Part shown: positions 36,925 to 45,543 of the stretch, in pieces
Position numbering within the stretch: position 1 is the first letter of the stretch
Layout of the letters: the number at the start of each line of letters is the position of its first letter
Assembly (NCBI RefSeq): GCF_009939225.1
Contig: NZ_JAACJR010000008.1
Location: 679,107-743,106, forward strand
DNA length: 64,000 nucleotides
Reading direction: 5' to 3'
From: Sediminibacterium soli
Lineage (GTDB): Bacteria > Bacteroidota > Bacteroidia > Chitinophagales > Chitinophagaceae
Made by a program: the position numbers and the translations under genes
Notes under the pieces: generated by a model
Seen by the model: the letters and a program-made list of their open reading frames with translations, nothing else
The model's database searches: none
Told to the model about the DNA's origin: nothing

Positions 36925-37473
36925 ATGAATCAGCGCCGGGAATTTGAGATAGCTTTTGTGGGTCTGAAACCGGGGATTCATGTATACGAGTACCGAATTG
37001 AGGACAAGTTCTTTGCACCCTATGGCAAGCAGGATTTTGAACACTGCGGGGCCGATGTAAAGCTGACGCTTGATAAAAAGACGGGCTTTATGCAGCTCCG
37101 GTTCGATGTGGGCGGAAGCGTGGAAGTAACCTGCGACCGCTGCGGAAACCCGCTGCCGGTTCAGCTCTGGGACGAGTTCAACATTCTGGTAAAGATGGTT
37201 GACAATCCCGATGAGATGAATGCGCAGGAAGACGATCCGGATGTATATTATATCAGCCGCGGCGAAAGCCACCTGTATGTGTCAGACTGGATCTACGAAT
37301 TCATCAACCTGAGCATACCGTTGCAGAAGATGTGCCTGGAAGAAGAAAAAGGCGGACCGGGATGCAACAAGGAAGTGCTGGAGAAACTGAAGGAAATGGA
37401 GGCGGGGACAAAACAACCGGAATCGACCAATACCGTTTGGAAGGGACTGGATAAATTTAAAAACCTGGATTGA
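36925..37473 (+). CDS. yceD: YceD/DUF177 family protein
   Basis: A 182-residue DUF177 protein, commonly encoded just before rpmF and linked to 23S rRNA accumulation. It has a CDRCG motif (Cys70, Cys73) and a second pair in KMCLEEEKGGPGC, fitting a zinc site. The sequence GSVEVTCDRCGNPLPVQL and DWIYEFINLSIPLQKMC are family-typical. The gap to rpmF is 26 bases. Confidence 0.9.
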   Translation: MNQRREFEIAFVGLKPGIHVYEYRIEDKFFAPYGKQDFEHCGADVKLTLDKKTGFMQLRFDVGGSVEVTCDRCGNPLPVQLWDEFNILVKMVDNPDEMNAQEDDPDVYYISRGESHLYVSDWIYEFINLSIPLQKMCLEEEKGGPGCNKEVLEKLKEMEAGTKQPESTNTVWKGLDKFKNLD

Positions 37474-37499
37474 TTTTTTGATACTATAAACTTTGAGAT

Positions 37500-37694
37500 A
37501 TGCCGAATCCAAAACGCAGACACTCACAACAGCGTAGCGCAAAGAGAAGAACGCATTACGTAGCGCAGGAAGTGACCCTGAGCAAAGACAACACAACAGG
37601 CGAAACACATGTACGCCACCGTGCACATGTGAGCGAAGGTAAATTGTACTATAAAGGAAAGCTGGTAGCTGAGAAAGCTCCCCTGAAAGCGTAA
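37500..37694 (+). CDS. rpmF: 50S ribosomal protein L32
   Basis: A 64-residue basic protein beginning MPNPKRRHSQQRSAKRRTHY, the L32 hallmark. The zinc-binding cysteines of the C+ form are absent, so this is the C- form. It sits in the conserved order yceD-rpmF-plsX. Confidence 0.96.
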   Translation: MPNPKRRHSQQRSAKRRTHYVAQEVTLSKDNTTGETHVRHRAHVSEGKLYYKGKLVAEKAPLKA

Positions 37695-37727
37695 CCTTTT
37701 CTGTACAAATTAGCTTAGTTTGCCGTT

Positions 37728-38675
37728 ATGAACATTGGCTTAGACATGATGGGAGGAGATTTTGCACCGCTGGAAGCGGTGAAGGGTCTGCAACTGTACA
37801 TGCAAGGCAATGATCATGCGGCTTCTGTGTTTTGTATCGGCGACGAAGCCATCGTAAACCCACTGCTGGAAGAGTATGGGTTATCGGCATCCCCCAATCT
37901 CCGGGTGGTACATGCGCCGGAAACCATCGGTTACCATGAGCCGCCCACCAAAGCGCTGAAAGAAAAACAGCGTTCCTCCATCGCCATCGGTTTTTACCTG
38001 CTTGCCACCGGCAAAATAGATGCTTTTATCAGTGCGGGCAATACCGGCGCCATGCTGGTGGGTGCCATGTTCAATATCAAGGTCACCGAAGGCGTGCTCC
38101 GCCCCACCATTGCCACCATCATCCCCAAACTGGATGGCAGTACGGGTCTGTTACTGGATGTGGGTCTTAATTCTGACTGCAAGCCCGAACAGCTGAACCA
38201 GTTTGCCATACTCGGCAGCCTGTACGCAAAGCATATGCTGGGCGTTGCGCAGCCAAAAGTGGGGTTGGTAAACATGGGAGAAGAAGAAGGTAAGGGTAAT
38301 ATGCTGGCCCAGGCCACCTATCCCCTGCTTGCCGAAAACTCGCATATCTATTTTATCGGCAATATAGAAGGGCGCGATATACTGAACGAGAAAGCAGATG
38401 TTATGGTCTGCGACGGTTTCACCGGCAATATTATCCTGAAATTAGCCGAAACCTTTTACGATATTACCCGCGAACGCGGTTATGGCAACGACGGCTACTT
38501 CAGTCGCTTCCATTACGAGAATTATGGCGGCACGCCCGTGCTCGGCGTGAACAAGCCGGTGGTTATCGGCCATGGTATCAGTACCGCCAAAGCCTTCCAA
38601 AACATGATCCACGAAGCCGAAAAAATGATCCAGAGCGATCTTTGCGGTAAGATGGCGAATGAATTTAAAAGCTAG
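37728..38675 (+). CDS. plsX: Phosphate acyltransferase PlsX
   Basis: A 315-residue PlsX, making acyl-phosphate from acyl-ACP for phospholipid synthesis. Motifs: MNIGLDMMGGDFAPLEAVKG, AGNTGAMLVGAMF, LLLDVGLNSDCKPEQLNQFA, MGEEEGKGN and DVMVCDGFTGNIILKLAE. It follows rpmF after 33 bases, with a -7-like TTAGTTTG in the gap, so an extra internal promoter is possible. Confidence 0.95.
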   Translation: MNIGLDMMGGDFAPLEAVKGLQLYMQGNDHAASVFCIGDEAIVNPLLEEYGLSASPNLRVVHAPETIGYHEPPTKALKEKQRSSIAIGFYLLATGKIDAFISAGNTGAMLVGAMFNIKVTEGVLRPTIATIIPKLDGSTGLLLDVGLNSDCKPEQLNQFAILGSLYAKHMLGVAQPKVGLVNMGEEEGKGNMLAQATYPLLAENSHIYFIGNIEGRDILNEKADVMVCDGFTGNIILKLAETFYDITRERGYGNDGYFSRFHYENYGGTPVLGVNKPVVIGHGISTAKAFQNMIHEAEKMIQSDLCGKMANEFKS

Positions 38676-39078
38676 CTTTTTTCGGGGTTGATTGAGTCAG
38701 CGTGAGTTGCGAGGATTTCATGGACCTGGCTGGCGGCAGGCAGGTAAAAGATTGTTCTGTTGTCTTTTCTCTCAGCTAGCTGATCGGTTTTTTTCTGCAG
38801 CTGCTCTTTCTCTCTCTGCGATAAAAAGAGAGCTGCCAACGAACAACCACAACTGCTCCATCCAGACCCTTTCCATCCTCGGCTATTACCGCTCATCACA
38901 TTGCTATCTTTTTCTTATCAGGTAAAATTTCATTTAATTATTTGACTGTCAATTATTTATTGTATAACATGATATTATGCAGTAAAAACTACCACCCTTT
39001 AGATGGTACTATATATTGCATAGTACTAAGAAAGATAGTATCTTTGACTTATCAAAATCAACCAAAAAACCTTTTACT
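38676..39078. other. Long intergenic region after plsX
   Basis: About 400 bases. The first 210 hold no ORF I trust. Bases 38920-39010 are markedly A/T-rich. From 39005 on there are two inverted repeats and a promoter for the next small gene (separate entries). No RNA gene is recognised. Confidence 0.5.
39007..39046 (+). promoter_or_regulatory. Promoter with two palindromes before a small membrane protein gene
   Basis: TTG (39016-39018), 20 bases, TATCTTTG (39039-39046) match the -33/-7 pattern. The palindrome AAAGATAGTATCTTT (39031-39045) covers the -7 box, and TACTAT...ATAGTA (39007-39012 / 39020-39025) covers the -33 box, suggesting repressor control. Confidence 0.6.
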
Positions 39079-39252
39079 ATGAAAAAGTTCCTCTTCCCCG
39101 CAAACGTGATAGCAGTACTGATCCTGGTTCCCGCCCTTGTTTTTGGTTACCTGCATTACCAGGCCAAAGCCGAAAAAGAGGCCACCGAAACCGCCGCCGA
39201 ACCCCTGAACCACGAAAGCAGTTCCATCATCACACTCGTTAAAAGTTTCTGA
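39079..39252 (+). CDS. Small single-pass membrane protein
   Basis: A 57-residue protein: short basic start (MKKFLFPAN), one hydrophobic helix (VIAVLILVPALVFGYLHY) and a charged, Glu/Ala-rich tail (AKAEKEATETAAEPLNHESS). It could be an anchored small protein or an exported one with an uncleaved signal. An upstream in-frame ATG at 39016 lies inside the promoter and is rejected. It is followed by a word-repeat element and the cystathionine beta-synthase gene. Confidence 0.7.
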   Translation: MKKFLFPANVIAVLILVPALVFGYLHYQAKAEKEATETAAEPLNHESSSIITLVKSF

Positions 39253-39366
39253 GGATTACGGATTAGTGGATTAGGGGGCAGCGCATGGGAATTTGCCTGA
39301 TCGATCAGGGCTTCATCTCGGAAAAAATCCGGAATCCGATAATCCGCCAATCCACTAATCCATCGT
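39253..39366. repeat. Reiterated-word inverted repeat
   Basis: GGATTAGTGGATT (39260-39272) has its exact complement AATCCACTAATCC at 39349-39361, each inside strings of the same GGATTA/AATCCG words. The family matches the element at 4.2 kb. The inner part holds a near-palindrome CTGATCGATCAG (39298-39309). Confidence 0.75.
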
Positions 39367-39428
39367 TCCCATCGTCCGCAAACGCCTTCCCTCCCCACAA
39401 TACTTTACCTTTGCCAAAAAGGTTCGTC

Positions 39429-40784
39429 ATGTGGCTTAATAATATCCTCGAAACGATAGGCAATACTCCGCTGATCAGGCTCAACAAAATCACCAAAGAT
39501 CTTCCCTGTACCGTACTTGCAAAAGTGGATTATTTCAATCCGGGCAATTCCATCAAAGACCGCATGGCGCTGAAAATGGTGGAAGTGGCCGAGCAGCAGG
39601 GCAAACTCAAACCCGGCGGCACCATCATCGAAGGCACCAGCGGCAACACCGGTATGGGACTTGCCCTTGCCGCCTGCGTTAAAGGATACAAATGCCTGTT
39701 TGTGACCACCGATAAACAGTCGAAGGAAAAAGCCGATATCCTCAAAGCGGTGGGCGCCGAGGTAATCGTTTGTCCTACGAACGTGCTGCCCGACGATCCC
39801 AAAAGCTATTACAGCGTAGCCAAACGCCTGGCAAAAGAGATACCCAATTCCATGTACATGAACCAGTACGATAACCTGGCCAACCGGCAGGCGCATTACG
39901 AAAGTACCGGTCCGGAAATTTGGGAACAGACAGAAGGCAGGATCACGCACCTGGTGTGCACAGCCGGAACCGGCGGCACCATTACGGGCACTGCCATGTA
40001 CCTGAAAGAAAAAAATCCCAACATACAGATATGGGCCATCGATGTATACGGTTCCCTGCTTACCAAATATTACAGAACAGGTGAGATCGATATGAACGAA
40101 GTGCATCCGTATATCTCCGAGGGATTTGGGGAAGATTTTGTTCCGGAGAACTACGATATGGGCGTGATAGACGCGTTTGAACAGGTTACGGATAAAGACG
40201 GCGCCATTATGGCAAGAAGGATCGCGAAAGAAGAAGGACTTTTCTGCGGTTACAGTGCGGGCAGTTGCCTGCAGGGTTTGATGCAACTGAAAGATTCACT
40301 CAAAAAAGACGACCTGGTGGTATGCATCTTCCACGACCACGGCAGCCGTTACGTAGGCAAGATCTATAACGACCAGTGGATGATGGAACGCGGGTTTCTT
40401 GATGTAAAAACATTCAAGGACATCGTAAACGGCCGCGCGGCAAAAAGACTGGTGACCATTTCTCCGGACTGCCTGGTATCGGATGCAGCGGAACTGATGA
40501 AGAAATACGATATTGAACAATTGCCTGTGATGAAAGACAATGCGCTGATCGGCGCCGTAAGCGAGAACGGGTTGTTCCAGAAATTATTCGGTGACCAGGA
40601 ACTCAAAAATGCAACCGTACAGAGTGTGCTCGAACCTGCTTACCCGGTGGTTGATTTTGATACGCCGGTGGAAAGACTGGGCAACCTGATCACCAGGGAG
40701 AACGGCGCGGTACTGGCCAAAGATGAAAAAGGCGAATTCCATATCGTGACGAAGTATGATGTGATACAAAGTCTTGCGAAATAG
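39429..40784 (+). CDS. Pyridoxal-phosphate cystathionine beta-synthase with CBS domains
   Basis: A 451-residue protein: fold-type II PLP domain (MWLNNILETIGNTPLIRLNK; PLP Lys43 in NSIKDRM; EGTSGNTGMGLALAA; CTAGTGGTITGTAMYL; FCGYSAGS) followed by two CBS domains (about 335-451: CLVSDAAELMKKYDIEQLPV, DTPVERLGNLI). It makes cystathionine from serine and homocysteine, or may act as a cysteine synthase. The CBS pair suggests nucleotide or SAM control. An in-frame extension to 39285 runs through the word repeat and is rejected. The LysR gene downstream may be functionally linked. Confidence 0.92.
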   Translation: MWLNNILETIGNTPLIRLNKITKDLPCTVLAKVDYFNPGNSIKDRMALKMVEVAEQQGKLKPGGTIIEGTSGNTGMGLALAACVKGYKCLFVTTDKQSKEKADILKAVGAEVIVCPTNVLPDDPKSYYSVAKRLAKEIPNSMYMNQYDNLANRQAHYESTGPEIWEQTEGRITHLVCTAGTGGTITGTAMYLKEKNPNIQIWAIDVYGSLLTKYYRTGEIDMNEVHPYISEGFGEDFVPENYDMGVIDAFEQVTDKDGAIMARRIAKEEGLFCGYSAGSCLQGLMQLKDSLKKDDLVVCIFHDHGSRYVGKIYNDQWMMERGFLDVKTFKDIVNGRAAKRLVTISPDCLVSDAAELMKKYDIEQLPVMKDNALIGAVSENGLFQKLFGDQELKNATVQSVLEPAYPVVDFDTPVERLGNLITRENGAVLAKDEKGEFHIVTKYDVIQSLAK

Positions 40785-40797
40785 TTTGCATTGTCAC

Positions 40798-40860
40798 ATG
40801 GCTGCATTGTTACACTGTAAATGACCGACTGGTCTTCCGGCAATGTAACAATGCAGCCAT
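40798..40860. repeat. Long perfect inverted repeat between cbs and lysR
   Basis: ATGGCTGCATTGTTACA (40798-40814) and its exact complement TGTAACAATGCAGCCAT (40844-40860) make a 17-base perfect stem. CATTGT(C/T)ACA words also occur just outside. There is no T tract, so it is not a classical terminator. Confidence 0.8.
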
Positions 40861-40899
40861 AACAATATACCCATTTAACCGCTCAGCCATCACCTCCCT

Positions 40900-41799
40900 A
40901 TGATCTCAACAAGGCATAATGTTTTCATGGCGGTGGCGCAACACAAAAGTTTTTCCAAAGCCAGCCAGGCGATGTACATCTCGCAGCCTGCCATCAGCAA
41001 GCATATTAAATCGCTGGAAGAATATTACAAAACCAAACTCTTCGACCGCAAAGGTATACAGATAGAACTGACCGCAGCTGGCAAGCTATTGTATGAACGC
41101 CTGCTGGAAATGAAGAAACTGCAGGAGCAGGCTGAGTTCGAAATATCCACCATCAACGACCGGCAGCAGGCCAAAGGCATGCTGAAACTGGGTGCAAGCA
41201 CAACAGTTGCGCTTTATATACTTCCGAAAGTATTGTCGGCCTTTAACCAGCTGTACCCGCAAACCGAGATCAGTTTGCTGAACCGCAATTCGGAGATCGT
41301 ACTCGATGCGCTGCTGAATGAAGAGATCAACCTCGGCATCATAGAAGGAAGAAGCAAACTGACCCAGGTGGATTACCAGCCGTTCCTGAGCGATAACGTA
41401 CTGGCCGTTTGCAGCCGGAAAAGTCCGCTGGCAAAAAGAAAAACATACCAGCTCAGCGAGATCACGCATATGCCGGTAGCCATACGCGAAAGAGGCAGCG
41501 GTACACTGGCGGCGCTCAAATATTCACTCGAAAAGAAAAAGATCAAACTCAGCGATCTCGATATCAGGGTAAGGCTCGGCGGAACAGAAGCGCTGAAAAA
41601 TTTTCTGCTCGAATCCGACTCGCTTGGTTTCTTACCCGAGAGATCGGTGCACAGGGAATTATCCAACGGCGAATTATCGGAGATCTATTTCGAAGGCTTC
41701 AGTATACAGCGCAATTTCTACTTTATACAGCGCAAGGGCGAGACCAGCGAGCTGAACAAGAATTTTATCGGACTGGCCAAAAAGATATATAACTTTTAG
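40900..41799 (+). CDS. LysR-family transcriptional regulator
   Basis: A 299-residue LysR regulator: N-terminal winged helix (HNVFMAVAQHKSFSKASQAMYISQPAISKHIKSLEEYYKTKLFDR) and a two-lobed periplasmic-binding-like effector domain (about 92-299: GMLKLGASTTVALYILPKVL, GIIEGRS, VAIRERGSGTLAALKYSLE). It resembles CysL/YwfM-type members. Location right after the cystathionine beta-synthase gene makes sulfur-amino-acid control plausible, not proven. Confidence 0.92.
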   Translation: MISTRHNVFMAVAQHKSFSKASQAMYISQPAISKHIKSLEEYYKTKLFDRKGIQIELTAAGKLLYERLLEMKKLQEQAEFEISTINDRQQAKGMLKLGASTTVALYILPKVLSAFNQLYPQTEISLLNRNSEIVLDALLNEEINLGIIEGRSKLTQVDYQPFLSDNVLAVCSRKSPLAKRKTYQLSEITHMPVAIRERGSGTLAALKYSLEKKKIKLSDLDIRVRLGGTEALKNFLLESDSLGFLPERSVHRELSNGELSEIYFEGFSIQRNFYFIQRKGETSELNKNFIGLAKKIYNF

Positions 41800-41857
41800 T
41801 TATAGACTATCACCACAAAGATTTATACAGGTTATAACTGCCCGGTAACTTTGCAGT

Positions 41858-42073
41858 ATGAAATCTTTTGATATCAATACACTCCAGGAAGGCATACAAC
41901 AGATAAGGACTACCACGGTTCAGCTGATAGATGAAGGGTATAACAGGATCGCATCCTATATTCTCTATCCACAGTCTTTTGCCGGTTTTACCGGTCTGAA
42001 AAAGCTGATCGAAAAAGATTACAGCGAATCCGAACCGCAGGAACAGCTTGCCGGTTCCCTGGTGAGTTCCTGA
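41858..42073 (+). CDS. Small uncharacterised protein
   Basis: A 71-residue protein without signal peptide or membrane segment: MKSFDINTLQEGIQQIRTTT starts a probable helix, then a hydrophobic centre (YNRIASYILYPQSFAGFTGL) and an acidic tail (EKDYSESEPQEQ). It lies 58 bases after the LysR gene. A -7-like TAACTTTG occurs just before it (41849-41856). No family recognised. Confidence 0.6.
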   Translation: MKSFDINTLQEGIQQIRTTTVQLIDEGYNRIASYILYPQSFAGFTGLKKLIEKDYSESEPQEQLAGSLVSS

Positions 42074-42835
42074 TCACCATTTCCGTAACTGGTCTTTTTT
42101 GAAGAGCCAGGTAGGTGTGGGTATGTCTTTGTCTGCATCCAGCACATACCAGGGGCCAAGTGCCGGATCGTATGTATTCAGTACGATGTGTATGTCCTGC
42201 GCGGGCATATATCCTTCGGCCAGCATAAACAGCTTTTTTCCCGTTACGCGGCTGACGGCCATATCGACAACCATTTCGGCATGTCCGGGTGAGCCACCCC
42301 TGATCAGTATATCTCCCGGTTTCATTTCCGCGAGACCTGTTCTGTGCAATTGTTTTTCCAGTGAATAGGTGCCGCAGCTTGCGAACACGGTTTCCATAAA
42401 GCTGAGAAAACAGCCGCGCAGTCCGGTACGGCAGGTTTTCATCCGCTCAGGAAACCGGTAGGCCTTGCCACTGCCGTCGTAAAATACAATGCTGTCGTAT
42501 TGCTTCTTTACGTAAAAATATTCCGCGCGTAAACGCATGGCGGCATCGGCGCATTGCTGCAGGTCTTTTTTGCCGGTGGATACAGCTATCACCGCGTAAT
42601 GCAGGTCCTGCCGCTGTTTGGGCCGGCCATCGAAAAGGTAAACGGTTTTGTCTTTACGCAACGGAAGATCGCGCAGGTAAGCCGCAAAAGAACCGGGTGT
42701 AACGGCTGCCCTTTCGTACCCGGCAGGCAGGGGTATGGCCGCTACGGTGGTCATATGGACCGCAAAATTTCCAACCTGGGCTTCGGATATATTTTGCAGG
42801 AAACAGAACAGGAAAAGAAAAAAGAGCTTTCTCAT
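42074..42835 (-). CDS. DUF4846 exported protein
   Basis: A 253-residue protein with a signal peptide (MRKLFFLFLFCFLQNISEAQ) and a DUF4846 domain: FAAYLRDLPLRKDKTVYLFDG, DLHYAVIAVSTGKKDLQQCADAAMRLRAEYFY, MKPGDILIRGGSPGHAEMVVDMA. The late GHAEMVVD and LAEGYMPAQDIHIVLN segments look NlpC/P60- or amidase-like, but no catalytic activity is established. Converges with the small protein gene; stops nearly touch. Confidence 0.87.
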   Translation of the reverse strand: MRKLFFLFLFCFLQNISEAQVGNFAVHMTTVAAIPLPAGYERAAVTPGSFAAYLRDLPLRKDKTVYLFDGRPKQRQDLHYAVIAVSTGKKDLQQCADAAMRLRAEYFYVKKQYDSIVFYDGSGKAYRFPERMKTCRTGLRGCFLSFMETVFASCGTYSLEKQLHRTGLAEMKPGDILIRGGSPGHAEMVVDMAVSRVTGKKLFMLAEGYMPAQDIHIVLNTYDPALGPWYVLDADKDIPTPTWLFKKDQLRKW

Positions 42836-42910
42836 AAGTTGTTTTGACGGAGATGCCGGTCCGCCTGTTTTTCATACGGCCAACTGTTAATACTGAACTA
42901 TTTTTACCGT

Positions 42911-43687
42911 ATGCCATCCTACACCGACCAGTTGGGAAATACCCTTGTTCTTACCGCGAAACCACAGCGCATCATTTCGCTGGTGCCCTCGCAAACAGAG
43001 TTGCTGTACGACCTGGGGCTGGATAAGGAAGTGATCGGCATCACCAAATTCTGTGTGCACCCGGAGCAGTGGTTCCGGAACAAGACAAGGATCGGCGGCA
43101 CAAAAAACATCGATATAGAAAAGATCCGCCGCCTGCAACCCGACCTGGTGATTGCCAACAAGGAAGAAAACCTGCGGGAACAGGTAGCAGCCCTTACCGG
43201 TATTGCGCCTGTATGGACAAGCGATATCGCCAAGCTGGATGATGCCATCGGTATGATACGCCAGCTGGGCACGATCACCGGAACAGCGACAAAAGCCATG
43301 GAAATCGGCCGGCAGCTGCAGGCCGATTTTGCTGCGATCGGACTAAGAGCCGCTAACCGCCGTGCAGTCCGCACTGCCTACCTGATCTGGAAAGATCCCT
43401 GGATGAGTGCCGGTGGCGATACCTTTATCAGCGATATGCTGCAAAGAGCAGGGTTCAGGAATGTATTTGCGGATCGAACCCGCTACCCCGAGATTACGAT
43501 CGACGATATCAGGCAGCGGGGTGCGGAGCTGGTATTGCTCTCGTCCGAACCCTACCCTTTTAAACAATCCCATCTGAAAGAAATGACTGTTGCCCTGCCA
43601 GGTGTGGAGATAAGACTTGCTGACGGGGAGATGTTCAGCTGGTATGGCAGCAGGTTGCTGCACTTTAAAAAATACCTTGAAGAATAG
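42911..43687 (+). CDS. Helical-backbone metal receptor / ABC substrate-binding-like protein
   Basis: A 258-residue BtuF/TroA-fold protein: RIISLVPSQTELLYDLGLDKEVIGITKFCVHP, GGTKNIDIEKIRRLQPDLVIANKEEN, AYLIWKDPWMSAGGDTFISDMLQRAGFRNVF, IRQRGAELVLLSSEPYPF. These proteins bind cobalamin or iron chelates for ABC import. Unusually, there is no signal peptide: the protein begins directly MPSYTDQLGNTLVL, and no in-frame upstream start exists nearby. No permease or ATPase is adjacent. Confidence 0.86.
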   Translation: MPSYTDQLGNTLVLTAKPQRIISLVPSQTELLYDLGLDKEVIGITKFCVHPEQWFRNKTRIGGTKNIDIEKIRRLQPDLVIANKEENLREQVAALTGIAPVWTSDIAKLDDAIGMIRQLGTITGTATKAMEIGRQLQADFAAIGLRAANRRAVRTAYLIWKDPWMSAGGDTFISDMLQRAGFRNVFADRTRYPEITIDDIRQRGAELVLLSSEPYPFKQSHLKEMTVALPGVEIRLADGEMFSWYGSRLLHFKKYLEE

Positions 43688-43708
43688 TTTATTTGCGGCG
43701 GGCTGGGA

Positions 43709-43780
43709 TTTTTTTTAACACAGAGGCGCAGAGATACAGAGAAACACAGGCAAAACCTCCGTGACTCTGTGTTAAAAAAA
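43709..43780. terminator. Hairpin of reiterated words with T/A tracts
   Basis: TTTTTTAACACAGAG (43711-43725) pairs with CTCTGTGTTAAAAAA (43765-43779), giving 15 perfect base pairs around a loop of related words (GCAGAGATACAGAGAAACACAGG). The flanking T and A tracts allow termination in both directions. Confidence 0.75.
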
Positions 43781-43920
43781 CCTCCGCTACCCGGGGAGAT
43801 TGTTTTTATGGGCCACCCTGCCATGCTTCGCCCGTCAACCCGCCAAATGCTAATGACTGTTTGTGATAACTAACCTATCTTGCCGGTCCCAAACCTCAAT
43901 TAAAAACAAAAAGCCAAACC

Positions 43921-44988
43921 ATGAAGAAATACAGGGCCGGCGTCCTTTTCGGTAAGGAACTGGAAGAATTGTACAATGATGCCAAAGCGAATGAATTTGC
44001 GTTACCCGCGGTGAATACCATCGGCACAAACACCATCAACGCCACGCTGGAAACCGCCGCAAAAGTGAACTCACCGGTGATCATCCAGTTCTCCAATGGC
44101 GGTGCGCAGTTTATTGCAGGAAAGAGCATGCCCAACGACAATCTCCAGGGAAATATCGCCGGTGCCATTTCCGGTGCGTTGCATATTCACAATGTTGCCA
44201 AATATTATGGCGTACCGGTGGTACTGCATACCGATCATGCCGCCAAGAAATGGCTGCCCTGGATCAGTGGCCTGATCGATGCAGGCGAGCAATTCCATAA
44301 AGAAAAAGGACAGCCTTTGTTCAGCTCTCATATGCTGGATCTGTCAGAAGAGCCTATCGAAGAAAACATCCATACTTCCGTTGAATTCTTCAAACGCATG
44401 GCCCCGCTGGGTATGGGTATAGAGATCGAACTGGGTGTTACCGGCGGTGAAGAAGACGGTGTTGACAACAGCGGTATCGAGAACGATAAATTATATACCC
44501 AACCACAGCATGTGGCCTATGCTTTTACCGAGTTAAGCAAGGTGGGCAACCTGTTCACCGTTGCAGCTGCCTTTGGCAATGTGCACGGCGTATACAGTCC
44601 GGGTAATGTGGAACTGCGTCCCGTGATCCTCAAGAACAGCCAGGATCATATCGAGCAAGAACTGAAAGCAGGCCCAAAACCTGTGTATTTTGTTTTCCAT
44701 GGCGGCAGCGGTTCTCCGCAACACCAGATCCGCGAAGCGATCAGCTATGGCGCCATCAAAATGAACATCGATACCGACCTGCAATGGGCTTTCTGGGAAG
44801 GCATCCAGCAGTTCTACCAGAAAAACGAAGGTTACCTGCAGGCACAGCTCGGCAATCCCGAAGGAGCGGATAAACCGAATAAAAAATACTACGATCCCCG
44901 CGTATGGCTGCGTAAGGGAGAAGAAAACTTTGTGAAAAGACTGGAAGTGGCGTTTGAGGATCTGAATTGTATTAACAGGAACGCATAG
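43921..44988 (+). CDS. fbaA: Fructose-bisphosphate aldolase, class II
   Basis: A 355-residue zinc-dependent aldolase splitting fructose-1,6-bisphosphate. Zinc ligands and active-site motifs are visible: VVLHTDHAAKKWLPWI, SSHMLDLSEEPIEENI, GIEIELGVTGGEEDGVDN, AAAFGNVHGVY and FVFHGGSGS; IKMNIDTDLQWA is the phosphate loop. It is followed, after a repeat-filled gap, by a class I aldolase gene on the same strand. Confidence 0.96.
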   Translation: MKKYRAGVLFGKELEELYNDAKANEFALPAVNTIGTNTINATLETAAKVNSPVIIQFSNGGAQFIAGKSMPNDNLQGNIAGAISGALHIHNVAKYYGVPVVLHTDHAAKKWLPWISGLIDAGEQFHKEKGQPLFSSHMLDLSEEPIEENIHTSVEFFKRMAPLGMGIEIELGVTGGEEDGVDNSGIENDKLYTQPQHVAYAFTELSKVGNLFTVAAAFGNVHGVYSPGNVELRPVILKNSQDHIEQELKAGPKPVYFVFHGGSGSPQHQIREAISYGAIKMNIDTDLQWAFWEGIQQFYQKNEGYLQAQLGNPEGADKPNKKYYDPRVWLRKGEENFVKRLEVAFEDLNCINRNA

Positions 44989-45543
44989 GTACAGAATATC
45001 GGATTGGTGGATGTTGAATTTTCGGATTCTATTCTCCGGGGTAAAGAACAGATTACCGCAGCGGCGCGGAGGGGCGGAGTTTTGCAGAGGGAGAGGAAAA
45101 AATTCCGGAAAATTTTAGGTTGATAAATAACGATTTGGAAGAAAAGCCATCCTGTAATAGGGATGGCTTTCTGTTTTGGTGAGGCTATCAGATTTTGGGG
45201 TTCCTGCGTCTCTGCGCTAGAGAATAGATTACCGCAGCGGCGCGGAGGGGCGGAGTTTCGCAGAGAGAAATATCTGCCGGTCCGAAATCCTTTTATTGTC
45301 CCGGAACTAACGGTCTGCCCGTATAATACTTTTGTTTCAGTAAATTGCAATAGCCAGGGGTGTTACTCAGGTCATGGATTTTTTCTCTGCGGAACGCTGC
45401 GGTTTCTCTGCGTCTCTGCGGTAAAGAACAGATCACCGCAGAGGGGGCGGAGTTTCGCAGAGAAAAAATCCGCTAATCCACAATCCGTTAATCCGGAATC
45501 CCTAAACAGCCCCCAGTATTGCTCATCCTCAAAAAAACATGCT
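44989..45543. repeat. Intergenic region with three direct copies of a CCGCAG...GGCGGAG element
   Basis: A 555-base gap without genes. A unit starting near GATTACCGCAG and running through GGGGCGGAGTTT(T/C)GCAGAG occurs at about 45050-45100, 45221-45268 and 45429-45466. Between the second and third lies the reverse word string CTCTGCGGAACGCTGCGG / TTTCTCTGCGTCTCTGCGG (45379-45421), so the third copy can fold with it. A GGATTA-type string (45468-45503) closes the element next to the class I aldolase. A small hairpin AAGCCATCC...GGATGGCTT (45144-45171) is also present. Confidence 0.7.

Noticed and set aside
39285-39428. N-terminal extension of the cystathionine beta-synthase into the upstream repeat
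   Set aside because: The extension translates the word repeats and family members start at the ATG at 39429.
45045-45505. Possible CRISPR array
   Set aside because: Only three irregular direct copies with uneven spacing, no unique uniform spacers and no cas genes; it fits the word-repeat elements.
45163-45543. N-terminal extension of the class I aldolase
   Set aside because: It is a translation of the repeat-filled gap; the family N-terminus fits the ATG at 45544.
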